From Macrococcoides equi (GTDB lineage: Bacteria; Bacillota; Bacilli; Staphylococcales; Staphylococcaceae), in the NCBI RefSeq assembly GCF_047425865.1, contig NZ_CP179735.1: DNA of 64,000 nt; one strand, 5' to 3'. The notes below the pieces were generated by a model, which was not told where the DNA came from, did not search any database, and worked only from the letters and a program-made list of their open reading frames with translations. A program made the translations under genes and the position numbers. Shown here piece by piece: positions 25,336-34,169 of the stretch; the stretch's first letter is position 1, and the number at the start of each line of letters is the position of its first letter.

Positions 25336-26358
25336 TTATTTTAGTTTAGGTAGTTTAACTTCTTCAGTATTCATTGACTCTGTTGTATACGGTGATTGAC
25401 TTGTGTAATTACCTAGAAACATCATCAATTTATTATACGTTAACTGTGATTCTTTTAGATCCATATGAAATTGATATTGATGTTTTAAATGATGTGTTTT
25501 GTTAAAGAATGAGTGTTCATAAGGTACATTGTTTTTCTTAAGTACTGCAACAAGTTCTTTTGCCTGTGAATCAAACGGATCTGCATCTCCGACAGTTAAG
25601 AATGTAGGAGGATAATGTGGTGTAATATTCGCAGTGGTACTTAGTTGCTCAATCGGTTTAAAGTTCTTTTCCCAATGTTTCTCACCGGTATAACTTTCCA
25701 TAAAAGTTTCAATACGTGGAAACTTTGTGGCTCTTACCGTCTGCATATTGTACAGTCCACCGAAAAGTATGACTGCTTTTATTTCATTGCGCTTAAATAC
25801 CGGTTTTAGCTGCATATCATTGATTAACTTCTTATTCGTATGCATCGCTGCAAACTGACTAGCTATTTGTGCCCCAGCAGAATCTCCACCGATAATGATT
25901 TGAGAGAAATCTACCGGTAAGTTCATTTTATTTCTTTTTATAAATTTTGCCGCTTCAAGTTCCTGTAAGATGGGTGTAGGATATTGATTGCCTGGCGCTA
26001 ACGCATAGTTAATATTTGCAACGATAAAGCCTTTCTCAGCAATTTGTGCCAAGTACGGATTTTTATGACGTTTATCCCCTGCAATAAAACCACCACCGTG
26101 CGTCCATATAATTAATGGCAACTTATCACCTTTACGAATATTTTTAGGCATAATAATATCCATTTGAGATAGCGGTGCAATATCGCTATACGTTACGTTT
26201 GGAATAAGTTTCACATTTGAATTTTCTATTGCTTTATCATTAAGCATGGCATTACCAGCAATACGTGGCGAATGGTCTTCACTCCACCCCATAACATAGC
26301 TGAGTAACATCACACTTAATGATATTAATATAATGATGATGAGATATCTTTTTTTCAA
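25336..26358 (-). CDS. Membrane-anchored alpha/beta hydrolase (esterase, HSL type)
   Basis: A 340-residue serine hydrolase. An N-terminal hydrophobic segment (residues 4-24) is a membrane anchor or uncleaved signal. The oxyanion motif HGGGFIAGD and the nucleophile motif GGDSAGA (Ser) are clear, with the acid in VGDADPFD and the His in KTHHLKHQY. This arrangement is that of hormone-sensitive-lipase-like carboxylesterases. It starts with TTG, supported by AAAGGGCGG just upstream and no ATG nearby. Substrate unknown; extracellular location inferred from the anchor. Confidence 0.85.
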   Translation of the reverse strand: MKKRYLIIIILISLSVMLLSYVMGWSEDHSPRIAGNAMLNDKAIENSNVKLIPNVTYSDIAPLSQMDIIMPKNIRKGDKLPLIIWTHGGGFIAGDKRHKNPYLAQIAEKGFIVANINYALAPGNQYPTPILQELEAAKFIKRNKMNLPVDFSQIIIGGDSAGAQIASQFAAMHTNKKLINDMQLKPVFKRNEIKAVILFGGLYNMQTVRATKFPRIETFMESYTGEKHWEKNFKPIEQLSTTANITPHYPPTFLTVGDADPFDSQAKELVAVLKKNNVPYEHSFFNKTHHLKHQYQFHMDLKESQLTYNKLMMFLGNYTSQSPYTTESMNTEEVKLPKLK

Positions 26359-26400
26359 TGCAACCGCCCTTTCTAACGTTACACATTATAACATAAAAAA

Positions 26401-26428
26401 ATAAAATGAGAGAAACCCCTCATTTTAT
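26401..26428 (-). terminator. Intrinsic terminator of the YkvI-type gene
   Basis: ATAAAATGAG/CTCATTTTAT stem with an 8-base loop, followed by TTTTTTATG on the minus strand. Confidence 0.8.
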
Positions 26429-26430
26429 TA

Positions 26431-27531
26431 TTATACGATATTATCTTTACCGCGATTTTTACGTTTAAAGTATTTCATTGTAATACCGATACATAAAATC
26501 ATACCTACATATCCTAGTAATGGATATGCTGTTTGTACTAATTTAGAGAACCCTACAAAGCTTAATACATATGATAATGCCATTAATCCAAATAACATTA
26601 ATTTGTATTTTTTTGAATAAGGTTCAGAGAATCGTGCAATAAATGAATACATTAATCCAGCAATTGTATTGTAGATAACCATTAACATAATGATACTTAA
26701 CGCAATTCCGATAAATGGGTGAATTGCTTTACCTAAAATTAATGTTGGAATTGCTGAGTTATTAATCTTATCTAATTCACTTAATAATCCTGAGTTAACC
26801 ATCGCAAGTAATACAAGTAACGTAATTCCACCAATCGTTGCACCACGACCAGCAATCTTCATACGACTTGCGTCACCACCAATAGCAGCAAGAATACTAA
26901 ATCCACTTGCAAATGCTAATCCACCATAGTTTAAACCTGACCACCACCATAAAGAACTTTCTGGTAAGAATGATGCTTTAAATGGCTGTTTGTCAGCATT
27001 AATATGATCTTGCACTTCACTAAAAGGAATTGATCCTTTAAAGAAATAGTATACAGCAATCGTTGTAACAACAACGATTAAGAATGGAGTAACCATACCA
27101 AGTGCTCCGACAATCTTATTGAAATCAAGTAATAATGTAATAATAATTGCAATAACCATCAATAAAGATCCGAGCCATACCGGTAAACCAAAACTTTCAT
27201 GTGCTGCACTTCCTGAACCGGCTACCATAATTGTAGCTAATCCGTATAAGAAAAATACTAATAGATAGTCAATTAATTTTCCAAATTTTTCACCAAATAG
27301 GTATTGAATTGTTGATTCGTGGTTCTCTGCATCTAAACCGTAGCCAAGTTTTACTGTCTGGCGACCGAAGAAAGTAAGCATTAAACCAGCAATGATTATA
27401 GCTAAATAGCTATACATACCATAGTTCGTGAAAAAAGTTAAAACTTCCTGACCCGTTGAGAATCCAGCACCGACGATAACGCCAACATATGCGAATCCTA
27501 TTTTTATTGCTTCCCAATTTGCTTTACTCAT
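26431..27531 (-). CDS. YkvI-family membrane transporter
   Basis: A 366-residue integral membrane protein with about ten helices, in the APC superfamily fold. The start AIKIGFAYVGVIVGAGFSTG resembles the unwound first helix of amino-acid carriers, and DAENHESTIQYLFGEKFG follows helix 2. YkvI-type proteins are uncharacterised. I chose the ATG at 27531 (AAGGAGCG upstream). Monocistronic. Confidence 0.8.
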   Translation of the reverse strand: MSKANWEAIKIGFAYVGVIVGAGFSTGQEVLTFFTNYGMYSYLAIIIAGLMLTFFGRQTVKLGYGLDAENHESTIQYLFGEKFGKLIDYLLVFFLYGLATIMVAGSGSAAHESFGLPVWLGSLLMVIAIIITLLLDFNKIVGALGMVTPFLIVVVTTIAVYYFFKGSIPFSEVQDHINADKQPFKASFLPESSLWWWSGLNYGGLAFASGFSILAAIGGDASRMKIAGRGATIGGITLLVLLAMVNSGLLSELDKINNSAIPTLILGKAIHPFIGIALSIIMLMVIYNTIAGLMYSFIARFSEPYSKKYKLMLFGLMALSYVLSFVGFSKLVQTAYPLLGYVGMILCIGITMKYFKRKNRGKDNIV

Positions 27532-27556
27532 CAAAACGCTCCTTTATAATAATAAA

Positions 27557-27582
27557 AACATGTCTGTAAACACAGACATGTT
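27557..27582 (-). terminator. Intrinsic terminator of the second DHA2 pump
   Basis: Perfect AACATGTCTGT/ACAGACATGTT stem with an AAAC loop and TTTTATTATT on the minus strand. Confidence 0.8.
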
Positions 27583-27613
27583 GTGTATACCCTTTAAAAA
27601 AAGAGCTTAAACA

Positions 27614-29053
27614 TTAAATTTTATTTTCTTCAGGTAATCCGAAAGTTTCACCTTCTGGGGCCACGGATTTAGTAATAAATAGTGCAGTGATTAAACCAAT
27701 TAAAGTTAATGCAATCGCAAACCAATATGCATGATGAACGCCGGTCGTTAAAGCATCATTAATCTGTGCAGCAGACGGGTGCAAAATCCCTTCTAACGCC
27801 TTCTTCTGACCATGCGTCATAATGCTTACAAAAATTGAGATCCCCATTGCTCCGGCAATCGGCTGAATCATATTTCCAACAGCTGTACCATGCGGATATA
27901 ATCTTTTAGGTAATTGATTAATCGCATTTGTGTGGCTAGGCATCATAATCATCGAGATACTCACCATCAGTATCATATAGACCACAATAAACACATACAC
28001 ACTAATGCCTGGATGAATCGTTGAGTAAAAAACCATTACACAAGCTAAGACAAACATGCCTGGAATAATCATTTTTCTAGGACCTAACTTATCAAAGATA
28101 CGTCCCATCACAGGACTCATTGCACCATTTAATAATGCCCCGGGTAATAATATAAGACCAGCAACTTTTGCTGAAAATGCCATCGGTCCCTGTAAATACA
28201 TCGGCATAACAATTTCAGAGGCAAACATCGCCATCACAACGACTACAAAGATGAACATACCACGTGCATAGTTGTTATATGTAAAGACAGATAAATCAAG
28301 AAGTGGTTCATCTAACCTATGCTGACGAATTCCGAAGATCACCATAGACAAGATGCCTACAATAATAATTGTTAATATCAACGGATTTGAAAATCCACCC
28401 TCAGCAGTACTTACCGAACTAAATCCATAAATAATACCTGCTACTCCAACCGTAGACAGTATAACTGATAAAATATCAATTTTAGGTTTTGTAACTTCGC
28501 CAACATTCTCCAGATATTTATAAGCAAATAAAATAGAGAACATGACAAATGGTACAACAGAGAAGAATAACCAGCGCCAACCTAATGTATCGACGATAAC
28601 ACCTGATAATGTCGGACCGATAGCCGGTGCGAACATCATCACTAAACCGAAGTTCCCCATAACTTTCCCACGTTCATGAGGCGGAAATAAATTCAGCATC
28701 GCATTCATAATTGTTGGAATTAGTAAACCTGTTCCAGCAGCTTGAATCATTCTACCTGCTAAAATCATCGGAAAGTTTACAGCACAACCTGCGATAATCG
28801 TCCCGATTAAAAATATAGTCATCAGTCCGATAAATAACTGACGCGTAGAAAACCATTGAATAATCGAAGCGGAAAGCGGCATTAAGATTCCCATAACTAG
28901 CATAAAACCTGTTGCGAGCCACTGCACAGTTGGTGCATCGACATTGAAGACCTGCATAATTTCAGTTAAAGCAATATTGAGTAACGTTTCATTTAAGAAC
29001 GTAAAGAATGCACCGATTAGAAACGTTATCATAATAATTGTTGATTTTTTCAT
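27614..29053 (-). CDS. MFS multidrug exporter, DHA2 family (second copy)
   Basis: A 479-residue 14-helix DHA2 transporter. It shows FLNETLLNIALTEIMQVF in helix 1, WLATGFMLVMGI, PPHERGKVMGN and the antiporter motif C APAIGPTLSGVI. It resembles the pump at 202-1929 but lacks that protein's N-terminal extra helix and has no HlyD-type partner. Efflux substrates unknown. AGGAT/GGAGG site before the ATG. A terminator separates it from the AHSA1 gene upstream, so it may need its own promoter or depend on read-through. Confidence 0.88.
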   Translation of the reverse strand: MKKSTIIMITFLIGAFFTFLNETLLNIALTEIMQVFNVDAPTVQWLATGFMLVMGILMPLSASIIQWFSTRQLFIGLMTIFLIGTIIAGCAVNFPMILAGRMIQAAGTGLLIPTIMNAMLNLFPPHERGKVMGNFGLVMMFAPAIGPTLSGVIVDTLGWRWLFFSVVPFVMFSILFAYKYLENVGEVTKPKIDILSVILSTVGVAGIIYGFSSVSTAEGGFSNPLILTIIIVGILSMVIFGIRQHRLDEPLLDLSVFTYNNYARGMFIFVVVVMAMFASEIVMPMYLQGPMAFSAKVAGLILLPGALLNGAMSPVMGRIFDKLGPRKMIIPGMFVLACVMVFYSTIHPGISVYVFIVVYMILMVSISMIMMPSHTNAINQLPKRLYPHGTAVGNMIQPIAGAMGISIFVSIMTHGQKKALEGILHPSAAQINDALTTGVHHAYWFAIALTLIGLITALFITKSVAPEGETFGLPEENKI

Positions 29054-29068
29054 GTATCCTCCAAAAAA

Positions 29069-29093
29069 ATAATGAGCAGAGTGCTCACTATTT
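29069..29093 (-). terminator. Terminator between the AHSA1 gene and the pump gene
   Basis: AATAGTGAGCA-CTC-TGCTCATTATT stem (one G-T pair) and a seven-T tail on the minus strand, in the 48-bp gap. Confidence 0.75.
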
Positions 29094-29101
29094 TTAATAA
29101 T

Positions 29102-29599
29102 CTATTTTAATGATTGTAAATATTCATCGAGATGATTATATGTTCCTTCAAAGCCTTGTTTCATGTTGTCATACATCATTTTAAAGAAATTCACTTCAGC
29201 TTCACTACCATTCAGAGGTTTACCTTCTGTATGCAGACGTGCATGTGTGTCATCTATTGCTTCAATCAAAACTAAGTTGTGCAGTTCTTTAGGAAAATCA
29301 GGATGGAATCCAGGTTTCACAAGTTCACCAGCTGTGTTAGCAAAACCACTTGAAAACTCGAGACGATTCGGTTTATCAATTGTGATATATTTAAACAAAC
29401 CGATATTCTCATTACCGTTTGTATCCGTTTGTTTATAGTGGAATACTCCGCCCGGCGTTAAGTCATAATTTAAGATTTCAGTCGTAAAACCAGCCGGCGC
29501 CCACCATTTTTCTAAATGCTGAGGTTTTGTCCACATATCAAATAACGTTTCTGCACTACAGTTAAATTCACGCTCAATTACTAAAGTTTCGTTCGTCAT
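29102..29599 (-). CDS. SRPBCC / AHSA1-domain protein
   Basis: A 165-residue START-like cavity protein: REFNCSAETLFDMWTKPQHLEKWWAP at the start, GGVFHYKQTDTNG in the middle strands, and a long C-terminal helix FEGTYNHLDEYLQSL. AHSA1-type proteins bind hydrophobic ligands or act as Hsp90 co-factors; bacterial members are mostly uncharacterised. I chose the ATG at 29599, since the upstream ATG is inside the AGGAGATGAG ribosome site. Confidence 0.85.
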   Translation of the reverse strand: MTNETLVIEREFNCSAETLFDMWTKPQHLEKWWAPAGFTTEILNYDLTPGGVFHYKQTDTNGNENIGLFKYITIDKPNRLEFSSGFANTAGELVKPGFHPDFPKELHNLVLIEAIDDTHARLHTEGKPLNGSEAEVNFFKMMYDNMKQGFEGTYNHLDEYLQSLK

Positions 29600-29762
29600 C
29601 TGTCTCATCTCCTATTAGTTGTCTATACATCGTACACCATATAATTAATTTCATCAATATCAAATTATCATTCAGAGTATAAAATTACATTATAAAAATT
29701 AAAGTTTACATTCTCAATAATAAATATACAATCATTTACTTTAGGAAATATTCAATTAATAT

Positions 29763-29768
29763 TATAAT
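29763..29768 (+). promoter_or_regulatory. Likely -10 box of the SecB-like gene
   Basis: A perfect TATAAT 31 bp before the start codon; the -35 region (TTTAGG, 17 bases upstream) is weak. Confidence 0.4.
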
Positions 29769-29798
29769 GAAAGTAATACAACTAAAGGAGCGATTATT

Positions 29799-30176
29799 GT
29801 GGAATTAAATAAACAGGTCGTACATACGTTTTTAAAAGAAGTACATGTCAGAGACTTTGAAGATATGTCAGTTGAGCCGACAACAATGCATCGATTAGAC
29901 TACGAACAAAGTGAACAAGATCCAAACCTATATGAATTTAAACTGACATTTATGTTTGGACACTTCGGTACACAAGTTGACGGTGTTATTGAAGCAGCTA
30001 TCCTTATTCAAAGTGAAGACGGATCTGAAGTAGATGTTATTTCAGAAATTAAGAAAGAAGAAGGCATGTTTGCAATACCGTTATTTGCTAAAGCATCAGC
30101 GATTATCACAAAACTATCTGAAGACCGTGGACAATTCCCAATCATCGTACCGATTGAATTATGGCTAGAACAATAA
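29799..30176 (+). CDS. Conserved hypothetical protein, possibly SecB-like fold
   Basis: A 125-residue soluble protein with alternating strand-like segments (EFKLTFMFGHFG, GVIEAAILIQ) and a final helix plus PIELWLEQ strand. The order and spacing recall DUF1149/SecB-like proteins of Firmicutes, but this is judged by eye only. It starts with GTG preceded by AAAGGAG. It is a single gene, with a TATAAT box upstream and a strong terminator downstream. No function is assigned. Confidence 0.65.
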   Translation: MELNKQVVHTFLKEVHVRDFEDMSVEPTTMHRLDYEQSEQDPNLYEFKLTFMFGHFGTQVDGVIEAAILIQSEDGSEVDVISEIKKEEGMFAIPLFAKASAIITKLSEDRGQFPIIVPIELWLEQ

Positions 30177-30217
30177 AATAGGCGTAAAGTGAAATGTTTA
30201 GCCTCGTAAACACAATT

Positions 30218-30251
30218 AAAGCGTAATGGTCATTCGTCCATTACGCTTTTT
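30218..30251. terminator. Bidirectional terminator overlapping a gene end
   Basis: AAAGCGTAATGG/CCATTACGCTTT, perfect 12-bp stem, TTTTTT on the plus strand and an AAA-rich side on the other. The minus-strand gene's last codons are inside it. Confidence 0.85.
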
Positions 30252-30747
30252 TAGATATTTGATTGAAGTCTACTACGACTTGATCTAACTTCTTCGCTGC
30301 TTGTTTCAACATGTTTCTGGCAACTTGATTTTTCGGATCTATCTTCAATATTTGTTTTGCTGTATCGAATGCTTCCTTATCCGTAAGAACTGGTTCAGGT
30401 ACGGCATATAAGAATAATAGTTGTAATAAACTTTTAATTTCATTGCTATCTGTCATCTCAACAGAACGTAATGCATGATAATATGCACTATTAAAAGCAC
30501 CGTTTACTTCACTTAACGGATAGACAAGCAGTAAAAATGCTAAGTCATGCAATTCTACTGTTTCGTTCTCCTTCATACATTCTAAAATAAATGTATAGTA
30601 CATCACAGATTCACTATCATGACATGCACTGATAAACGCTTCTTCAAACATCATGAAGTCAGTGGATTGCATTAATGATTGAGCAGACTCAAAGTCTCCA
30701 CTTAGCACGTAATATTCTATTTTTTCCTGTAATTCCGTGCGCATCAT
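30241..30747 (-). CDS. Hypothetical helical (TPR-like) protein
   Basis: A 168-residue soluble protein, almost all helical and acidic. Segments such as GDFESAQSLMQ and AFDTAKQILKIDPKNQVARNML look like TPR helices, so it may be a protein-binding repeat protein. No catalytic motif. Two adjacent ATG codons follow GAGGGGG; I took the first (30747), the second is equally possible. Its terminator is shared with the convergent SecB-like gene. Confidence 0.65.
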   Translation of the reverse strand: MMRTELQEKIEYYVLSGDFESAQSLMQSTDFMMFEEAFISACHDSESVMYYTFILECMKENETVELHDLAFLLLVYPLSEVNGAFNSAYYHALRSVEMTDSNEIKSLLQLLFLYAVPEPVLTDKEAFDTAKQILKIDPKNQVARNMLKQAAKKLDQVVVDFNQISKKA

Positions 30748-30831
30748 CTGCACCCCCTCATGATTCAATAGCCATGCTATTGTAACATAGAAACGGATAA
30801 ATTCCTATTTAAAACATGTATAAACCATTAA

Positions 30832-31974
30832 TTATTTAAGGTAAGTAATTTTTCTCCATAGCCATTCTAGTGGCCCTAATCTAAACTTCTTAAAATACAA
30901 TGTCGTAAATATCATTTGAAAAATGACGATGGCTGTTGCCACTAAATACACCTGCATCATCGAAAGTGTACCGTACAATCTGAAAACATAAAAAATGATG
31001 AACATGAAAACACTTTGCATAATATATAGTGTAAAACTCATCTTTCCCATCTTTTGAAACGGTGTAAAGAGTTTTTTCACGGAAGTATGTTCACATAATA
31101 ACGTCACCCAGATAATATAGCTGATAGATAACAATACCCCACCGTAATAAATGAAACCATCATAAGACAGTGCACTGATATTATATGCGATCACTAAATT
31201 TTTTAATGTTAAACCTAGCAGAGCAAAGCCAAATGAAAGGACAAGCATCGTTGTTTTATGCGTAATAATAGCACTTAGTAAGTTAGCGCGATAGACATAC
31301 ATCCCTATTAAGATAAACGGCAATATTGACAGACAATAGCTTATTGTCGTATCCGGGTTAATCGCTGCAAATCCTTCATAGAAAAAAGATTGATTGTAAT
31401 GTATCACTTTTGATAATTTTCCGCTACTCATGACTTCAAGCCATTCATTCTGAGAGGACTCAAAGCCGAACATATCTTTACTGAAAAAACCGGGCTGCAT
31501 CATTACTGCAAGCATCGCAGGTAATATCTTAAACATATATAGTACGGCTAATATTGCTGCTGTAATTAATGAGAAAATGTTAGGTAGCAGTAAATAGATA
31601 ATCGCAATACTTCCAAGTACTGCATAGACATTTAATATATCACCATAAAATAAGAAGAACCCATGCAATAAACCGAAGATGAGTAATGCGCCAACTCTTC
31701 TATATAATATCGGAATAAAATTGTCGCCACGCTTTGTAATATTTCCAGCCATTATAGCCAGGCCAAAACCAAACAAAAACGCAAATATCGGATAAAACGA
31801 ATTATGAATAAACAGGATATTCAATTTATAAAGCAATTGATCCAGTGGTGATTCAAAATAAATCAATGGGTCCGTGTAAACTTCATTCATATGAAATCCA
31901 ACAATATTCATAAACAGGATACCAATGATACTGATGCCACGCAGTACATCAATACTGTCAATTCGCTTAGTCAT
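30832..31974 (-). CDS. DUF418 / YeiB-family membrane protein
   Basis: A 380-residue membrane protein with about ten helices. It opens with RIDSIDVLRGISIIGILFMN, the heparan-acetyltransferase-like start, and ends in the DUF418 region with GKMSFTLYIMQSVFM and GPLEWLWRKITY. The family is widespread in Gram-positive bacteria and unassigned; an acyltransfer or transport role is possible. Its ATG overlaps the end of the YjdM-type gene by 8 bp. Last gene of a four-gene operon with ogt. Confidence 0.85.
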   Translation of the reverse strand: MTKRIDSIDVLRGISIIGILFMNIVGFHMNEVYTDPLIYFESPLDQLLYKLNILFIHNSFYPIFAFLFGFGLAIMAGNITKRGDNFIPILYRRVGALLIFGLLHGFFLFYGDILNVYAVLGSIAIIYLLLPNIFSLITAAILAVLYMFKILPAMLAVMMQPGFFSKDMFGFESSQNEWLEVMSSGKLSKVIHYNQSFFYEGFAAINPDTTISYCLSILPFILIGMYVYRANLLSAIITHKTTMLVLSFGFALLGLTLKNLVIAYNISALSYDGFIYYGGVLLSISYIIWVTLLCEHTSVKKLFTPFQKMGKMSFTLYIMQSVFMFIIFYVFRLYGTLSMMQVYLVATAIVIFQMIFTTLYFKKFRLGPLEWLWRKITYLK

Positions 31975-32308
31975 TTAATTTTTTAACCACTTCGCTCTTC
32001 AGATTAAGCTGACCAAAGCCATCAACCTTGCCATCAATATCATGACCATTTTCCGGTTCGATAATACGAATACTTTTTACTTTCGTACCTTTCTTGATCA
32101 CAGAAGAAGTTCCTTTCACTTTCAAGTCTTTAATAATCGTGACACTATCTCCGTCATTTAAGATATTTCCAACACTATCCTTAATCACTTCAACTTCTTC
32201 TTCCTCTGCATGTATCGGCCATTCATGCCCACACATCGGGCACACATAGTTCAATCCATCCTCATAAGTATATTCAGAATTACATTCCGGACAATTTGGT
32301 AAAGTCAT
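31967..32308 (-). CDS. YjdM/PhnA-family zinc-ribbon protein
   Basis: A 113-residue protein with an N-terminal zinc ribbon (Cys at residues 5, 8, 19 and 22: CPEC...CPMC) and a C-terminal PhnA domain containing DSVGNILNDGDSVTIIKDLKVKG. Despite the phn name the family is not shown to act on phosphonates. GGAGG site before the ATG. The position between ogt and the DUF418 gene gives no clear role. Confidence 0.88.
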   Translation of the reverse strand: MTLPNCPECNSEYTYEDGLNYVCPMCGHEWPIHAEEEEVEVIKDSVGNILNDGDSVTIIKDLKVKGTSSVIKKGTKVKSIRIIEPENGHDIDGKVDGFGQLNLKSEVVKKLND

Positions 32309-32319
32309 TTTGTTTCCTC

Positions 32320-32838
32320 CTATTCTTTTACGTACGGTATACCTTCAATAACAAGTAATTCTATTTTCATATCTAATCCCCCACGGAACCCCGTAAGTTT
32401 GCCACTTTTTCCGATAACTCTGTGACATGGCACTACAATCATAACAGGATTTGCACCAATCGCACCACCTACAGCACGAATCGCTTTAGGATTATTGATC
32501 ATTTCACTAATATCACTATAGCTCCTTGACTCACCGAACGGAATCTTAAGCAACGCTTCCCAAATTGATTTCTGAAAATCTGTACCATATAGCTCCAGTG
32601 GCCAATCAAAAGTTGTTAACTGCCCCTTAAAATAGCGTTTAATATCATTGATATAATCATCATTCTTATTATCAGCAGGATACCCTGTAACACGCTCAGC
32701 ATCCTGAATGAAACGTCTGATATGATGATCAACATACTCAGTCGTCTCATCATTACCGAAATAGATGACACCTTTATCATTTGAAGCAATGACGAATGCG
32801 CGATCATCATGCTCAAACTGACTAATATAAATATTCAT
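32320..32838 (-). CDS. ogt: Methylated-DNA-protein-cysteine methyltransferase
   Basis: A 172-residue O6-alkylguanine-DNA alkyltransferase for direct repair. The active site is IVVPCHRVIGKSGKLTGF with the acceptor Cys and the binding-channel residues; the helix-turn-helix with AIRAVGGAIGANP precedes it. Lacks an N-terminal Ada regulator domain, so it is Ogt-like. It lies 1 bp after the ElaA-type acetyltransferase gene, with AAAAGGAG upstream. Confidence 0.93.
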   Translation of the reverse strand: MNIYISQFEHDDRAFVIASNDKGVIYFGNDETTEYVDHHIRRFIQDAERVTGYPADNKNDDYINDIKRYFKGQLTTFDWPLELYGTDFQKSIWEALLKIPFGESRSYSDISEMINNPKAIRAVGGAIGANPVMIVVPCHRVIGKSGKLTGFRGGLDMKIELLVIEGIPYVKE

Positions 32839-32839
32839 G

Positions 32840-33301
32840 TTACTCTCCTTTTAAAGGTGAATTTGTACCGAAAGCAGGACGCTCCATATCGACGTGTGGA
32901 ATCATATCTACAAAATAGACATCCGACTTTGTCTGAAAACCGAAGCTATTATAAAAATGCTCTAAGTGTGCCTGGCCTTGTAGATGCGTATTTAGGAAAT
33001 GATGATGTGTATTGATATACTCTAATGCTTGATTAATCAATTCCTTAGCCAACCCTTGTCCACGAAAATCCGGATGCACAATTACACGACCAATGTGAAC
33101 TGTATCCGCTTCATGAATAATACGTGCATATGCTGCGATGTTTTCATCTACTTCTTTAAACATATGAACGCATGATAAGTCCTTCTCATCAATCTCTTCG
33201 TAGTAACACTTCTGCTCTACGATAAATGTATCTACTCGTAGTTTATATATTTTGAAAATATCTGTCGGTTTAAGTTCTTCAAACATTTTAAATTGCCACA
33301 T
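32840..33301 (-). CDS. ElaA-type GNAT acetyltransferase
   Basis: A 153-residue acetyltransferase. KIYKLRVDTFIVEQKCYYEEIDE-type sequence near the start (RVDTFIVEQKC, then DEKDLSC) matches the ElaA branch, followed by the acetyl-CoA loop VHPDFRGQGLAKELINQA. Substrate unknown. The ATG at 33301 is preceded by GAGGGG; upstream in-frame starts have no site. First gene of the GNAT-ogt-YjdM-DUF418 operon. Confidence 0.85.
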   Translation of the reverse strand: MWQFKMFEELKPTDIFKIYKLRVDTFIVEQKCYYEEIDEKDLSCVHMFKEVDENIAAYARIIHEADTVHIGRVIVHPDFRGQGLAKELINQALEYINTHHHFLNTHLQGQAHLEHFYNSFGFQTKSDVYFVDMIPHVDMERPAFGTNSPLKGE

Positions 33302-33370
33302 ACCCCTCAACCCCTTCAACTATTTACTTGATTGTATTATATAGAAGGAAATTAATAAAGATAAAGTGAA

Positions 33371-33394
33371 AAAAATCTATAGCAGAGGCTATAG
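33371..33394 (-). terminator. Intrinsic terminator of the XRE/membrane-protein operon
   Basis: ATCTATAGC/GCTATAGAT stem with a short AGAG loop, then TTTTTTTCAC on the minus strand. Confidence 0.8.
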
Positions 33395-33400
33395 ATGGGG

Positions 33401-33820
33401 TTAGACTTTGTTATGTTTAAAGAAGAACATACCAAAACAATAAATTATAAAAGATATGAATGCATATAAATAAAGTATATCTAGCGAAACACTATCTAGT
33501 TTCATCCACTCTGCTACCTTCAATAAAATCACTGAAATAATTACAAAAACACCTAAGAAATAAGTATTAAACTGATATTTTATTAATCTACTAAATTCAT
33601 CTTCTATTACCATCTCTCCTTTCTCATTAGCTGAAGATTTGTATTTATTATATTCAAAATAAGCTGCGATAACACATCCTGACATATATCCGATTATCTT
33701 AGCCGGATCAAATGGTTTATCAATGAAATACCAGTCTAAAATATCGAATAAAGTCATAGATAAAAGAATAAAAATAATCATTTTGAAAAAATAAGATTTT
33801 TTCACTTTTTTAGTCTTCAT
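33401..33820 (-). CDS. Small multi-pass membrane protein of an XRE pair
   Basis: A 139-residue membrane protein with four hydrophobic segments (about 10-27, 36-58, 80-100 and 112-132) and a charged loop EDEFSRLIKYQFNTYF between helices 2 and 3. The XRE gene just upstream ends 1 bp before its ATG (GGAGGAGG site inside the upstream gene), so the two are one unit. Small membrane proteins paired with YozG-type regulators are common in Firmicutes and their role is unknown; sensing or modulation of the regulator is possible. Confidence 0.75.
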   Translation of the reverse strand: MKTKKVKKSYFFKMIIFILLSMTLFDILDWYFIDKPFDPAKIIGYMSGCVIAAYFEYNKYKSSANEKGEMVIEDEFSRLIKYQFNTYFLGVFVIISVILLKVAEWMKLDSVSLDILYLYAFISFIIYCFGMFFFKHNKV

Positions 33821-33821
33821 A

Positions 33822-34031
33822 TTAATCCTCCTCCAGTCTAAATAGCTCTTCAATGGGTACTTCAAAATACTGCATGAGTTTCAGCGCTAGTTCTAAACTT
33901 GGGTTATATTTGTGGTTTTCAATTGCGTTAATCGTCTGTCTGGTAATCTCAAGATCTTTGGCCATTTGCACTTGAGAGATATTACGTGCGGTACGATGTT
34001 CTTTAATAAAATTTGTAACGATGGTGATCAC
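33822..34031 (-). CDS. XRE-family transcriptional regulator (YozG-like)
   Basis: A 69-residue helix-turn-helix protein: HRTARNISQVQMAKDLEITR then QTINAIENHKYNPSLELALK, with the family's C-terminal FEVPIEELF. The start is uncertain: the only standard codon is a GTG at 34031, directly against AAGAAGG, while alignment to relatives (MKNRVKELR-type starts) would place the start at residue 4 or 5 (ATC or GTT). The promoter contains two perfect palindromes, so it is almost surely autoregulated. Confidence 0.8.
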   Translation of the reverse strand: MITIVTNFIKEHRTARNISQVQMAKDLEITRQTINAIENHKYNPSLELALKLMQYFEVPIEELFRLEED

Positions 34032-34038
34032 CTTCTTA

Positions 34039-34058
34039 GTGTAAAGATATCTTTACAC
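34039..34058. promoter_or_regulatory. XRE operator, copy 1 (perfect 20-bp palindrome)
   Basis: GTGTAAAGATATCTTTACAC. It starts 3 bp after the minus-strand -10 box TATATT and would form the 5' end of the mRNA, just upstream of the AAGAAGG ribosome site. Centre is 44 bp from copy 2. Confidence 0.75.
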
Positions 34059-34061
34059 ATA

Positions 34062-34101
34062 ATATACTATATTCTGGATATGATGTAAAGATATCTTTAC
34101 A
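34062..34101 (-). promoter_or_regulatory. XRE promoter and operator copy 2
   Basis: The 18-bp palindrome TGTAAAGATATCTTTACA (34084-34101) contains the -35 box TTTACA. A TATATT -10 box follows after 17 bases. Two identical operators, one over the -35 box and one at the start site, 44 bp centre to centre (about four helical turns), suggest cooperative binding on one DNA face. Confidence 0.75.
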
Positions 34102-34118
34102 CCTATTTTTTACAAAAA

Positions 34119-34150
34119 AAATTCCTTTCACCGTATTTGATGAAAGGAAT
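34119..34150 (-). terminator. Intrinsic terminator of NlpC/P60 gene 1
   Basis: AAATTCCTTTCA/TGAAAGGAATTT stem followed by TTTTTG on the minus strand. Confidence 0.8.
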
Positions 34151-34169
34151 TTAAAGTTATAATTTTTAA

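Noticed and set aside
30218..30251. Small RNA hairpin
   Set aside because: Best explained as a bidirectional terminator shared by convergent genes.
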